Shown here: positions 16,779-25,144 of the stretch, piece after piece
Layout: each line of letters opens with the position of its first letter
Position numbering within the stretch: position 1 is the stretch's first letter
Assembly (NCBI RefSeq): GCF_013166595.1
Contig: NZ_JABKKG010000001.1
Location: 62,001-126,000 of the forward strand
Direction: 5' to 3'
Source of the DNA: Palleniella intestinalis
GTDB taxonomy: Bacteria; Bacteroidota; Bacteroidia; Bacteroidales; Bacteroidaceae
DNA length: 64,000 nucleotides
Position numbers and translations under genes: made by a program
The notes under the pieces: model-generated
Seen by the model: only the letters and a program-made list of their open reading frames with translations
Database searches by the model: none
What the model was told of the DNA's origin: nothing

Positions 16779-17258
16779 TTAAATGGTTTTGAGTGATTTC
16801 ATGTCTGCAGGCTTGCATCCTGCCGGCATATTCATAGGCTTGTCGCAAGGCTTTACTGTAGGAACGGCAGTAGGAACGAATGCCTTTTCCACAGGAGCAG
16901 GTTTGAAAGACTTCTTTGCTCCGCCTTCAGCCTTTGCGACAGGCTTTTCAGCAGGTGCAGGATTAGCTGCAGCCGCACCGAGCAAATCAACAATCTTTGA
17001 CATTGTGTCCTCACCTCCGACAGGGCATGAAAGTCCGTCAATGGAGCCTTCATTAGAGCCTTTGATGAGAGCATTTGCCAGACCGGCACAACCGGGGAAG
17101 CCGCAGCCACCGCAGTTGGCGCCAGGGAGAGCCTCGAGAATCAATGGCAGTCGGGCATCCTCCTCAACAGCAAACTTCTTGGAGAGGACATAGAGCAACA
17201 CCGAAGCGATGAGCGCTATGACACCCAAGACGAGTACTGGAACGATAATCTCATTCAT
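16779..17258 (-). CDS. rnfB: Rnf electron transport complex subunit B, short form without ferredoxin domains
   Basis: 159 residues. Residues 4-25 are a membrane helix; residues 45-80 hold the RnfB Fe-S motif with Cys49, Cys52, Cys57 and Cys78 (NCGGCGFPGC ... LSCPVGG). E. coli RsxB (192 aa) continues with two [4Fe-4S] ferredoxin repeats; none is present here. Instead an Ala/Pro/Lys linker leads into AFVPTAVPTVKP and PAGCKPADMKSLKTI, almost the same tail as RnfC, with similar DNA. The frame is intact, so this is not a simple frameshift. RnfB normally takes electrons from ferredoxin, so loss of these domains raises the question of which protein fills that role. First rnf gene after the RseC-like gene. 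Confidence 0.9.
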   Translation of the reverse strand: MNEIIVPVLVLGVIALIASVLLYVLSKKFAVEEDARLPLILEALPGANCGGCGFPGCAGLANALIKGSNEGSIDGLSCPVGGEDTMSKIVDLLGAAAANPAPAEKPVAKAEGGAKKSFKPAPVEKAFVPTAVPTVKPCDKPMNMPAGCKPADMKSLKTI

Positions 17259-17294
17259 AATTTTGTTTATTTTGTTAGTTATTATGTGTAGTTT

Positions 17295-17744
17295 TCACTT
17301 TTCTTCAATCGAGAACCGGAATTTCAACTGTATCAGGTTCTTACAGTAATAAAGCGCAATGTAATATATGCCGAACACAGCCATTCCGCCAATAGCTGCG
17401 TAACCTTGGTTGTACGGCTCAGCAACAGGGCAGAATCCGTCAGGCTCTGTCATGTTAAGGATAGAGAGAATTGCAGCGACCGCCAGCACAACCGGTATGA
17501 CAAATGCTATAAGTACCGCTGTCAGACCCATTTTTCCTCCCATGACGACACAGACATCCTGACCAACACGGTATTTGCCGGATTTGCGTGTCCAGACATC
17601 AATGACTTTCTCTTTGCTGTCTGCGGAATTGCAGTGACTTGCAATCTTGCAATGCAGGCATGCAGCTGTCTGGGCGATGCGCACCTGTATGTGTTCGCCT
17701 TCAATGGAAATGATTACGCCATCATGTTTTATCTGTTCGTTCAT
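17295..17744 (-). CDS. SoxR-reducing system / RseC family protein
   Basis: About 149 residues from the ATG at 17744, which has AAGAGAAC upstream; the longer frame to 17786 adds a basic, non-conserved leader. The N-terminal domain holds a cysteine group (CLHCKIASHC, about residues 28-37). Two membrane helices follow (about 75-97 and 112-132) and a short basic tail. RseC/RsxC-cluster proteins of this type commonly accompany rnf operons and may help assemble or tune the redox complex. It is the first gene of the unit, 36 bp before rnfB; a TAACTTTG -7 box is at 17827-17834. Confidence 0.85.
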   Translation of the reverse strand: MNEQIKHDGVIISIEGEHIQVRIAQTAACLHCKIASHCNSADSKEKVIDVWTRKSGKYRVGQDVCVVMGGKMGLTAVLIAFVIPVVLAVAAILSILNMTEPDGFCPVAEPYNQGYAAIGGMAVFGIYYIALYYCKNLIQLKFRFSIEEK

Positions 17745-17826
17745 TAGTGTTCTCTTGCGTGTCACATGCGAGCGTATATGTGTCAAAATATGCGCATGAT
17801 ATGATTTAAGGCAATAATGTTGCTTG

Positions 17827-17834
17827 CAAAGTTA
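17827..17834 (-). promoter_or_regulatory. -7 promoter element of the rseC-rnf operon
   Basis: TAACTTTG on the minus strand. A TTTC lies 19 bases upstream as a near-consensus -33 element. Start of transcription would be about 75 bases before the RseC-like start codon. Confidence 0.5.
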
Positions 17835-17897
17835 TATTATTTTTTTGAATAATGAAAGAAAAATAACAGATTTTCACAATGAAAAGATGAAAACATG

Positions 17898-18470
17898 CTA
17901 AAAAACCTTCAATTCTTCGTAAATTCTTTGTACAGGCAGCCCCATAACATTGAAATAGGAGCCTTCGAGCTTTGTCACGCCGACATAGCCTATCCACTCT
18001 TGCACTCCATAAGAGCCGGCTTTGTCAAGAGGATGGTAGTTTGATACATAATATTCGATTTGTTCGTCTGTAAGGTTGGCAAAAGTGACATCGGTTTTCA
18101 CGCTGAAATGGCGCATTTTTGTCTTTGTGCGGAGGCATACTCCGGTGATGACATGATGGGTTTTGCCACTGAGTTTCCGCAACATAAGGCATGCTTCCTT
18201 CTCGTCTTTCGGTTTTCCCAGCACTTCGCCATTAAGGATTACGACTGTGTCGGCTGTGAGCACAATGTCCTCATCGTTGATTTCGCCTATATTTACATCA
18301 TTGAAATAGGGAATGGTCTTCTTTTGTGCTATGTATTCAGGCACAATTTCCGCTTTCATTGTGCGAGGGTAAGACTCGTCGATACCTGGAATGACCCATG
18401 TCCTGAACTCCATGTCCAGTCCGCCAAGAAGCTCTTTTCGTCTTGGGGAATTACTTGCAAGGATAATCAT
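17898..18470 (-). CDS. maf: Maf family nucleotide pyrophosphatase
   Basis: 190 residues, full length. Maf proteins hydrolyse non-canonical or pyrimidine nucleoside triphosphates to monophosphates and inhibit septum formation when overproduced in Bacillus. The N-terminal signature ILASNSPRRKELLGGL, the catalytic Asp in VLTADTVV (about residue 77), KPKDEKEA and the DKAGSYGVQEW motif (about 145-155) are all present. The upstream gap contains two 22-bp-period repeat arrays. Confidence 0.94.
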   Translation of the reverse strand: MIILASNSPRRKELLGGLDMEFRTWVIPGIDESYPRTMKAEIVPEYIAQKKTIPYFNDVNIGEINDEDIVLTADTVVILNGEVLGKPKDEKEACLMLRKLSGKTHHVITGVCLRTKTKMRHFSVKTDVTFANLTDEQIEYYVSNYHPLDKAGSYGVQEWIGYVGVTKLEGSYFNVMGLPVQRIYEELKVF

Positions 18471-18490
18471 TGTTGTATTTGTTATGTTAT

Positions 18491-18556
18491 GTTTTCTTAT
18501 TGATTATATGGTGTTTTCTTATTGGAGTTGTAGTGTTTCCTTATTGGAAATTATTA
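18491..18556. repeat. 22-bp tandem array with GTTTTCTTATTGG core (3 units)
   Basis: GTTTTCTTATTGA, GTTTTCTTATTGG and GTTTCCTTATTGG start at 18491, 18513 and 18535, exactly 22 bp apart, with diverged 9-base fillers. The third unit contains the dyad TTTCC-TTATT-GGAAA. It begins 21 bp from the maf start codon, so it overlaps the region where the maf promoter would lie. Confidence 0.7.
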
Positions 18557-18623
18557 CTGTCGTTAATGCCTTTTTTGTACAACAGTAAACGTATGGAAAC
18601 GCAGTGTTATGAATGGTGCTGCG

Positions 18624-18711
18624 AAAGGTAACCTTTTGCATGGTGAAAGGTTACCTTTTATGTAGTAAACCGTTACCTTTTACATGGTCAACTGTAACCT
18701 TTTGTTTTTGT
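18624..18711. repeat. 22-bp tandem array B (AAAGGTWACCTTTT core, 4 units)
   Basis: Units start at 18624, 18646, 18668 and 18690. The CC of each core is at 18632, 18654, 18676 and 18698, exactly 22 bp apart. The first two cores, AAAGGTAACCTTTT and AAAGGTTACCTTTT, are near-perfect palindromes around one central base; the last two keep only the right half (GTTACCTTTT, GTAACCTTTT). The array lies about 50 bp past the nitroreductase stop and 154 bp upstream of maf. Same family as arrays near 1.6, 36.2 and 56.2 kb. Confidence 0.85.
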
Positions 18712-18759
18712 ATATCAAGCTTTGGATGAATTAATTTGTGATAACTTATTATAAAACCG

Positions 18760-19296
18760 TTATATAGCTTGAAATGTATTGATGTGCACATTCTCCCATT
18801 TCAGCTTATCTTCGTTCTGCGGTTTCCGTTCATCTGTCGCAAAGCCGAAGGCTATCACACAAAGAACATTCTGTTCGTCTGGAATGCCAAGTATGCCACG
18901 GATTACCTCGGTGGCACTTGTACCGTCGCTAAGTCCGCGTTTGTCCATCTGTACCCAGCACGAACCGATACCCAATTCCTCTGCCTGATACTGCATGCTT
19001 ATCGCTGCGATGGAGCAGTCTTCTATCCAGCAGTCCGATTCATGAGGGCTTGCCGTGAGGACGATTGCGAGCGGTGCGTCCTTTATGAAAGCACCGCCGA
19101 GGTCCTTTGCGTCTGAAAGTTTCTCCAGGTCGGTCCTGTCTTCCACAACGATAAAATGCCATGCGCGTGTGGATTTGCTTGTCGGTGCCATAAGCCCGGC
19201 ACGCAGTATCAGTCTTACGTCATCTCCGTCAAGAGGTTTCTCAGAGAATTTGCGGTGCGAACGGCGTGTCTGCACCAGTGTCTTGAAGTCTGTCAT
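18760..19296 (-). CDS. Nitroreductase family flavoprotein
   Basis: 178 residues, the compact form of the family. FMN-binding signatures are RRSHRKFSEKPL near residue 11, GLMAPTSKSTRAWHFIVVE near 35-52, and GIPDEQNVLCVIAFGF near 140. These dimeric enzymes transfer electrons from NAD(P)H to quinones, nitro compounds or flavins; the substrate is not evident. It is transcribed divergently from mltG, with a TAACTTTG -7 box at 19343-19350, and followed by array B. Family firm, exact role open. Confidence 0.88.
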   Translation of the reverse strand: MTDFKTLVQTRRSHRKFSEKPLDGDDVRLILRAGLMAPTSKSTRAWHFIVVEDRTDLEKLSDAKDLGGAFIKDAPLAIVLTASPHESDCWIEDCSIAAISMQYQAEELGIGSCWVQMDKRGLSDGTSATEVIRGILGIPDEQNVLCVIAFGFATDERKPQNEDKLKWENVHINTFQAI

Positions 19297-19394
19297 AAAT
19301 TATTGTCGCTATCTTTTGCTGTGAATTATTGTGAATTTTTTGCAAAGTTACAAATTAATGTCAATAAAGGAAGCATGAATTATGTTTTTTTTAT

Positions 19395-19402
19395 TACCTT
19401 TG
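19395..19402 (+). promoter_or_regulatory. -7 promoter element of mltG
   Basis: TACCTTTG at 19395-19402 fits TAnnTTTG; mltG starts 48 bases downstream. No clear -33 element. The minus-strand TAACTTTG at 19343-19350 would serve the divergent nitroreductase gene. Confidence 0.45.
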
Positions 19403-19450
19403 CAAAGATTTCCTGAAAATGACATATTAATATAGTACACGTTATTGGTT

Positions 19451-20452
19451 ATGATAAAAAAGATTTTCGCAGTCATTGTCTTATGTTGCGCTCTGATTGC
19501 ATTTTTGTTGCTCACACCGATGTCAAACGCTGGCGGCACTCGTTATGTCTATGTTGATGCTGACGACAATGCAGACTCTGTCTACGCAAAGCTGGACACA
19601 ATAAGCCATGGCTATTCGCTTGCCACATTCAAGTGTTTGTCTTCTGTGTCAGGTTATGCCGGACATGTCCGTACCGGACGTTATGCCTTGGAGAGTGGGG
19701 TGGGTGCTTTGCAGATGCTGCGCCACATGCGCAATGGGCAGCAAGCTCCTGTCATGCTGACCGTTCCTTCAGTAAGAACCATTGACAGATTTGCCGAAGA
19801 AATGTCCAAGCGGCTGATGATGTCTGAGGAAGAACTGCTGTCCGCGCTTGCCGATGAAGCGACATGTGAGAAGTATGGCTTTGACACTCTGACCATACAG
19901 TGCATGTTCATCCCCAACACTTACGACATCTATTGGAATGTCTCTGTAGAGAAATTCCTTGACAGAATGAAGAAAGAGTCCGACAGATTCTGGACTTCCG
20001 AACGCAAGGCAAAGGCAAAGGAGGCGGGAATGACACCTGTAGAGGTCATCACATTGGCAAGTATTGTCGATGAAGAGACTGCAAACAATGGCGAGAAACC
20101 CATGGTTGCCGGCATGTATGTCAACCGTTTGAAATCCGGAATGCCGCTCCAGGCAGACCCGACAGTCAAGTATGCTTGGAAGCGTTTTGGCTTGAAACGC
20201 ATCTACAACAAACTGCTTTTCATCGATTCGCCATATAACACATACCGCAACACCGGTCTTCCTCCGGGACCAATCCGCATCCCTTCCGTGGCAGGCATAG
20301 ACGCTGTCCTTAACCATGTCCACCACGACTACATGTACATGTGTGCAAAAGAGGATTTCTCCGGCACCCACAATTTTGCCGTGACTTATCCTGAGCACCT
20401 TAAAAACGCTGCGAAATACACGGCAGCCCTTAATGCACGTGGCATAAAATAA
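19451..20452 (+). CDS. mltG: Endolytic murein transglycosylase MltG
   Basis: About 333 residues from the ATG at 19451 (a TTG two codons earlier is in frame but less likely). An N-terminal membrane helix (residues about 4-22) anchors a periplasmic YceG-like domain. MltG cleaves nascent glycan strands and sets their length. The catalytic Glu lies in ASIVDEETAN (about residue 218), and the conserved segments MPLQADPTVKYAW and DSPYNTYRNTGLPPGPIRIPS follow. It ends 10 bp before the ABC-F gene. Confidence 0.94.
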   Translation: MIKKIFAVIVLCCALIAFLLLTPMSNAGGTRYVYVDADDNADSVYAKLDTISHGYSLATFKCLSSVSGYAGHVRTGRYALESGVGALQMLRHMRNGQQAPVMLTVPSVRTIDRFAEEMSKRLMMSEEELLSALADEATCEKYGFDTLTIQCMFIPNTYDIYWNVSVEKFLDRMKKESDRFWTSERKAKAKEAGMTPVEVITLASIVDEETANNGEKPMVAGMYVNRLKSGMPLQADPTVKYAWKRFGLKRIYNKLLFIDSPYNTYRNTGLPPGPIRIPSVAGIDAVLNHVHHDYMYMCAKEDFSGTHNFAVTYPEHLKNAAKYTAALNARGIK

Positions 20453-20462
20453 CGATTCCATT

Positions 20463-22409
20463 ATGATTTCAATAGACAATCTTCACGTAGAATTCAGTGC
20501 ACGCCCCTTATATGACCATATCTCGTTTGTGATAAACGACAGAGACCGCATCGCCCTTGTGGGCAAGAATGGTGCGGGAAAATCTACACTTCTTAAAATA
20601 ATCAGTGGCATACAGACACCGACAAGCGGCAATGTCACTATTCCCAATGGTACTACGGTCGGCTATCTTCCGCAGGTGATGAAGATTCAGGACGACACCA
20701 CAGTCCGCGACGAGACACGCAAGGCATTTTCCGATACCATCCGGATGGGCAAGAAGCTCGAGGCAATGCAGCAGGAAATGGCTGAGCGTACGGATTATGA
20801 AAGCCAAGGATATATGGACCTTGTGGAACGTTTCACCAACCTCCATGACCGGTATATGATGCTGGGAGGCGAACAATATGAGGCGGAGATGGAACGCACG
20901 CTTCAGGGACTTGGCTTCTCACGTCAGGACTTGGACCGACCGACTGCGGAGTTTTCCGGTGGCTGGCGTATGCGTATAGAACTTGCAAAGATTCTGTTGC
21001 AGAAGCCTGACATTCTGTTGCTTGACGAGCCTACCAACCACCTTGACATCGAATCAATACAATGGTTGGAGCAATATCTGGCACAATCGTCATGTGCTGT
21101 AGTCCTTGTGTCCCATGACCGCGCTTTCATCAATAACGTGACAAACCGTACAATAGAGATAGTCTGCGGACATATCGAGGACTACAAGGTTAAGTATGAT
21201 GAGTATGTAGTGCTCAGAAAGGAGCGTCGTGAGCAGCAGTTGCGTGCTTATGAGAACCAGCAGAAAGAAATTGCGGACACAAAAGCATTTATTGAGCGTT
21301 TCCGTTATCAGGCAACGAAGGCGGTGCAGGTGCAGCAGCGTATACGTCAACTGGAGAAGATTGTGCCGATAGAAGTGGACGAGATGGACACATCTGCCCT
21401 GCGTCTGAAGTTCCCTCCATGCCTGCGTTCCGGCGATTATCCTGTGATATGCGAGGATGTGGAGAAGACATACCAGCATCTTGTCTTTGAGAATGTCAAT
21501 CTCATCATAAAGCGTGGCGAGAAAGTTGCCTTTGTCGGCAGGAACGGCGAGGGAAAGTCCACGCTTGTGAAATGTATCATGAGCGAGATTCCTTTTGGTG
21601 GAACACTAAAGGTTGGGCATAATGTGCAAATAGGTTATTTTGCACAGAATCAGGCACAAATGCTTGATGATGAGCTTACAGTGTTCGAGACAATAGATCG
21701 TGTTGCCAAAGGTGAAGTGCGCTTGCGTATCAATGACATTCTTGGAGCTTTTATGTTTGGTGGTGAAGCGTCAGAGAAAAAAGTGAAATTCCTTTCCGGT
21801 GGTGAGCGTTCTCGCCTTGCCATGATTCGTCTGCTTTTGGAGCCAGTCAATTTCCTTATCCTTGATGAGCCGACCAATCATCTCGACATGCAGTCAAAGG
21901 ATGTGCTGAAAGAAGCCATCAAGGCTTTTGATGGAACAGTCATTGTTGTGTCCCATGACCGCGAATTCCTTGACGGGCTTGTCGACAAAGTATATGAATT
22001 CGGTGGAGGCAAGGTGCGCGAATATCTTGGCGGCATATACGACTGGATACGCTCTCATGAACAATCAAAGGCGGAAATATCACAACCGAAAGCAAAAGAA
22101 GTTGAGGAAACTCCCGTGCAGAATGAAGTTCCGCAGAGTGAAGAGCCTTCAAAGGATGACATGTTGAGCTATGCCGAGCGCAAGGAACGCAACAAGAAAA
22201 TCTCTAAATTGGAGAAATCCATCAAGGAGGTTGAGCGGAAAATAGAGACTCTTGAGAAGCGTTTGAAGGAGTTGGATGCAGTACTATGCTCACCGGAAGG
22301 AGCAAGTGACATGGCTGTTGTCAACGAGTACACTTCCACCAAGCAAGTGATTGACACAGAAACAAGCCGTTGGGAACAACTGTGCGAGGAACTTGAAGAG
22401 TTGCGTTAA
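20463..22409 (+). CDS. ABC-F family ATP-binding protein (first copy)
   Basis: 648 residues with two ATPase domains and no membrane segment. Walker A motifs are GKNGAGKST (about 36) and GRNGEGKST (about 360); signatures are FSGGWRMRIELAK (about 161) and LSGGERSRLAM (about 446); Walker B/D-loops [14 protein letters not shown] and [14 protein letters not shown]. The linker at about 250-310 is the charged arm that reaches into the ribosome in this family. The C-terminus (about 560-648) is a coiled coil. ABC-F proteins act on the translating ribosome. It resembles the Uup/YdiF types; the exact role is open. Confidence 0.92.
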   Translation: MISIDNLHVEFSARPLYDHISFVINDRDRIALVGKNGAGKSTLLKIISGIQTPTSGNVTIPNGTTVGYLPQVMKIQDDTTVRDETRKAFSDTIRMGKKLEAMQQEMAERTDYESQGYMDLVERFTNLHDRYMMLGGEQYEAEMERTLQGLGFSRQDLDRPTAEFSGGWRMRIELAKILLQKPDILLLDEPTNHLDIESIQWLEQYLAQSSCAVVLVSHDRAFINNVTNRTIEIVCGHIEDYKVKYDEYVVLRKERREQQLRAYENQQKEIADTKAFIERFRYQATKAVQVQQRIRQLEKIVPIEVDEMDTSALRLKFPPCLRSGDYPVICEDVEKTYQHLVFENVNLIIKRGEKVAFVGRNGEGKSTLVKCIMSEIPFGGTLKVGHNVQIGYFAQNQAQMLDDELTVFETIDRVAKGEVRLRINDILGAFMFGGEASEKKVKFLSGGERSRLAMIRLLLEPVNFLILDEPTNHLDMQSKDVLKEAIKAFDGTVIVVSHDREFLDGLVDKVYEFGGGKVREYLGGIYDWIRSHEQSKAEISQPKAKEVEETPVQNEVPQSEEPSKDDMLSYAERKERNKKISKLEKSIKEVERKIETLEKRLKELDAVLCSPEGASDMAVVNEYTSTKQVIDTETSRWEQLCEELEELR

Positions 22410-22489
22410 CGGTAAGTCTTTTGAAGAGTTTACCTGATAAACATTCATTATGTATAGTAAATAAATCTCGAATTATATAAACAAAGAAA

Positions 22490-24526
22490 ATGAATTTCAA
22501 GAACTTAATGGCGATAATGACTATCGCAGCAGCACCTGTTGTTGCCGGTGCACAAGAGTTTGGAGCCGGAATCAAGATGGAGAATCTTGATAAGACGGCT
22601 AATCCGACAGAAGATTTCTACCAGTATGCTTGCGGAGGTTGGATGAAACTCAATCCACTTCCAGCAGCTTATTCACGCTTTGGCAGCTTTGACCAGCTCG
22701 GCGAGGATAACAATAAGCGTGTTAACGCTATCCTTGACGACATGCTCAAAGGCAGTTTCAATGAAGGAACCATTGAGCGTAAGTTGGCTGATTTCTACAA
22801 AATGGCTTTGGATCAGAAGCGCCGCAATAAGGAAGGTGTCAAGCCTGTAATGCCTATTCTCAACGACATAGAGGCTGCTAAGAGTGTTGCTGATCTGCAG
22901 GCTCTCCAACTGAAGTACACTCCGTTTGGCTATGGTGTGCCTATGGGTATCGGCTTCGGTGCTGATGAGAAGAATGCCAAGATGAACATTCTTAATGTTT
23001 ACCAAGGCGGTCTGACTCTCGGACAGAAAGAGTACTATCTTGATGATGACAAGGCAACAAGTGACATCCGTGCCGCTTACAAGCAGCATATTGTAAATAT
23101 GTTCCAGCTGTTCGGCTTCAAGAAGCCGGTTGCACAGAAGAAAATGGAGGCTGTCCTTAAGGTTGAGACTGCATTGGCAAAGGTTTCCAAGTCAAGAACA
23201 GAACTTCGTGATGTAGAAGCCAACTACAACAAGATGACTCTTAAGGAGTTCAAGGCAAAGTACCCTAATGTGAAACTTGAGGAGCTGATGAATGCCGAGG
23301 GTGCGAAGAGTGAATATATGCAGGAGCTTATCGTCGGCCAACCGACATTCGTAGAGGGTGCAAACAAGGTGCTTGGCGAGATGACTGCTGACGAAATGAA
23401 GGCATACATGGAGTGGGATGTCATCCATGGCGCAGCAAACTATCTCAGTGACAAAGTGCGTCAGGAGAACTTTAATTTCTTCGGCAAGACAATGCGTGGC
23501 AGCAAGGAAGAGCATCCGCTTTGGAAACGCGCTACAGCGCAGGTGGAAGGTGTTATGGGTGAGGCTCTTGGCAAAATCTACTGTGAGCGTCATTTCCCTG
23601 CTTCTTCAAAGGCAAGAATGGAGAAACTTGTCGAGAATCTTCAGGTTTCACTCGCCGAGCGCATCCTTGCTCAGGACTGGATGAGCACCAAGACAAAGAT
23701 GGCTGCTCTTGAGAAACTCAGCAAGTTCTATGTAAAGATTGGCTATCCTAACAAATGGAAGGACATGAGCGGTCTGACAATAGACCCTTCAAAGTCATAT
23801 TATGAGAATGTCAAGGCTTGCCGTGCTCATTGGAACAGCGTGGCTATCAAGGAAAAGGCAGGTCAGCCTGTTGACAGAGACGAGTGGTTCATGACTCCTC
23901 AGACTGTAAATGCTTACTACAATCCTACAACAAATGAGATTTGTTTCCCGGCAGGAATCCTTCAGTATCCGTTCTTTGACTCTGCATCTGACGACGCTTT
24001 CAACTATGGTGCAATAGGTGTTGTCATAGGTCATGAGATGACTCACGGATTTGATGACCAGGGCTGTCATTTCGATGGTGACGGAAACATGCGTGATTGG
24101 TGGACAAAGGAAGATGCTGAGAATTTCAAGAAACTTGGCGACCAGTATGCAGAATTTTTCTCTTCAATCAATGTGCTTCCTGATCTGAAGGCTAACGGCC
24201 GCTTTACTTTGGGTGAGAACCTGGCTGACCATGGAGGACTTATGGTTGCATTTAATGCATACAAGAACGCTACAAAGAATGCTCCTTTGAAGACAATTGA
24301 TGGTCTGACTCCGGACCAGCGTTTCTTCTTGGCTTATTCCGGCGTTTGGGCAGGCAATATCACAGAGAAGGAAATCCGTAACCGTACAAAGAGCGACCCT
24401 CATTCACTTGGACGCTGGAGAGTGAACGGTGCGCTTCCACATATTGATATGTGGTACGATGCATTCAACGTCAAGTCTTCTGACAAGATGTACATTGCTC
24501 CAGAAAAGCGTCTGAAACTTTGGTAA
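22490..24526 (+). CDS. pepO: M13 family zinc metallopeptidase (neprilysin/PepO-like)
   Basis: 678 residues. A signal peptide (residues about 1-21, ending VVAGAQE) exports it. The M13 zinc site is complete: VIGHEMTHGFDDQG (about residues 513-526) supplies two His ligands and the catalytic Glu, and ENLADHGG (about 574) supplies the third ligand. The substrate-binding NAYYNPTTNEICFPAGILQ and the C-terminal RVNGALPHIDMWYDAFNVK with W at the end are conserved. These enzymes cut small peptides, probably in the periplasm, consistent with proteolytic peptide feeding. Codon use suggests high expression. Confidence 0.95.
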   Translation: MNFKNLMAIMTIAAAPVVAGAQEFGAGIKMENLDKTANPTEDFYQYACGGWMKLNPLPAAYSRFGSFDQLGEDNNKRVNAILDDMLKGSFNEGTIERKLADFYKMALDQKRRNKEGVKPVMPILNDIEAAKSVADLQALQLKYTPFGYGVPMGIGFGADEKNAKMNILNVYQGGLTLGQKEYYLDDDKATSDIRAAYKQHIVNMFQLFGFKKPVAQKKMEAVLKVETALAKVSKSRTELRDVEANYNKMTLKEFKAKYPNVKLEELMNAEGAKSEYMQELIVGQPTFVEGANKVLGEMTADEMKAYMEWDVIHGAANYLSDKVRQENFNFFGKTMRGSKEEHPLWKRATAQVEGVMGEALGKIYCERHFPASSKARMEKLVENLQVSLAERILAQDWMSTKTKMAALEKLSKFYVKIGYPNKWKDMSGLTIDPSKSYYENVKACRAHWNSVAIKEKAGQPVDRDEWFMTPQTVNAYYNPTTNEICFPAGILQYPFFDSASDDAFNYGAIGVVIGHEMTHGFDDQGCHFDGDGNMRDWWTKEDAENFKKLGDQYAEFFSSINVLPDLKANGRFTLGENLADHGGLMVAFNAYKNATKNAPLKTIDGLTPDQRFFLAYSGVWAGNITEKEIRNRTKSDPHSLGRWRVNGALPHIDMWYDAFNVKSSDKMYIAPEKRLKLW

Positions 24527-24538
24527 TAGAATATACAG

Positions 24539-25144
24539 ATGATAATAAAGACAGCAGAATATTCAATATCTTCTCCAACTGTCGGACAATGTCCGAATGA
24601 TACAAAGAACGAGTTCGCATTCATCGGTAGGAGTAATGTCGGCAAGTCCTCGCTAATCAATATGCTTTGCAAGCATCGAGGACTTGCCAAGACCTCTGCC
24701 ACACCGGGAAAGACACTGATGATAAACCACTTCATTATAAACAAGGAGTGGTATCTTGTTGACCTTCCCGGTTATGGTTTCGCAAAACGCTCGAAAACTG
24801 TTAAGCAGAAACTTGAGCAGATGATAGCCGGATATATCCTCCAGCGGCAGCAGTTAGTGTGTACTTTTGTGCTTATCGATGTCCGTCATGACCCACAACT
24901 GATAGACCGTGAGTTCATCGACTGGCTCGGAGAATCGAACATTCCTTTTGCCATAATATTCACAAAGGCAGACAAACTTGGAATTGTAAAGGCTCGTGCA
25001 GCAGCCAATGCATGGATGGAGAAATTGCGTGACCGCTGGGAGGAATTACCTCCGTACTTTATAACCTCGTCCGAAAAAGCCATTGGCAGAGATGAGGTTC
25101 TTGACTATATTGAATCAATCAATAACGAATTGGCAAATGGCTAA
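24539..25144 (+). CDS. yihA: Ribosome biogenesis GTP-binding protein YihA/YsxC (EngB)
   Basis: 201 residues. This GTPase assists late assembly of the 50S subunit. G1 is GRSNVGKSS near residue 32, G3 is [12 protein letters not shown] near 76, G4 is TKADKLG near 144, and the G5 Ser-Ser is in [10 protein letters not shown] near 180. It lies 13 bp after the M13 peptidase gene and overlaps the next ABC-F gene by 8 bases, so the two ribosome-linked genes are probably coupled. Confidence 0.95.
   Translation: MIIKTAEYSISSPTVGQCPNDTKNEFAFIGRSNVGKSSLINMLCKHRGLAKTSATPGKTLMINHFIINKEWYLVDLPGYGFAKRSKTVKQKLEQMIAGYILQRQQLVCTFVLIDVRHDPQLIDREFIDWLGESNIPFAIIFTKADKLGIVKARAAANAWMEKLRDRWEELPPYFITSSEKAIGRDEVLDYIESINNELANG

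Noticed and set aside
18624..18711. CRISPR array interpretation of the 22-bp repeats
   Set aside because: Repeat plus spacer is only 22 bp, units are diverged, and there are no cas genes in the window.
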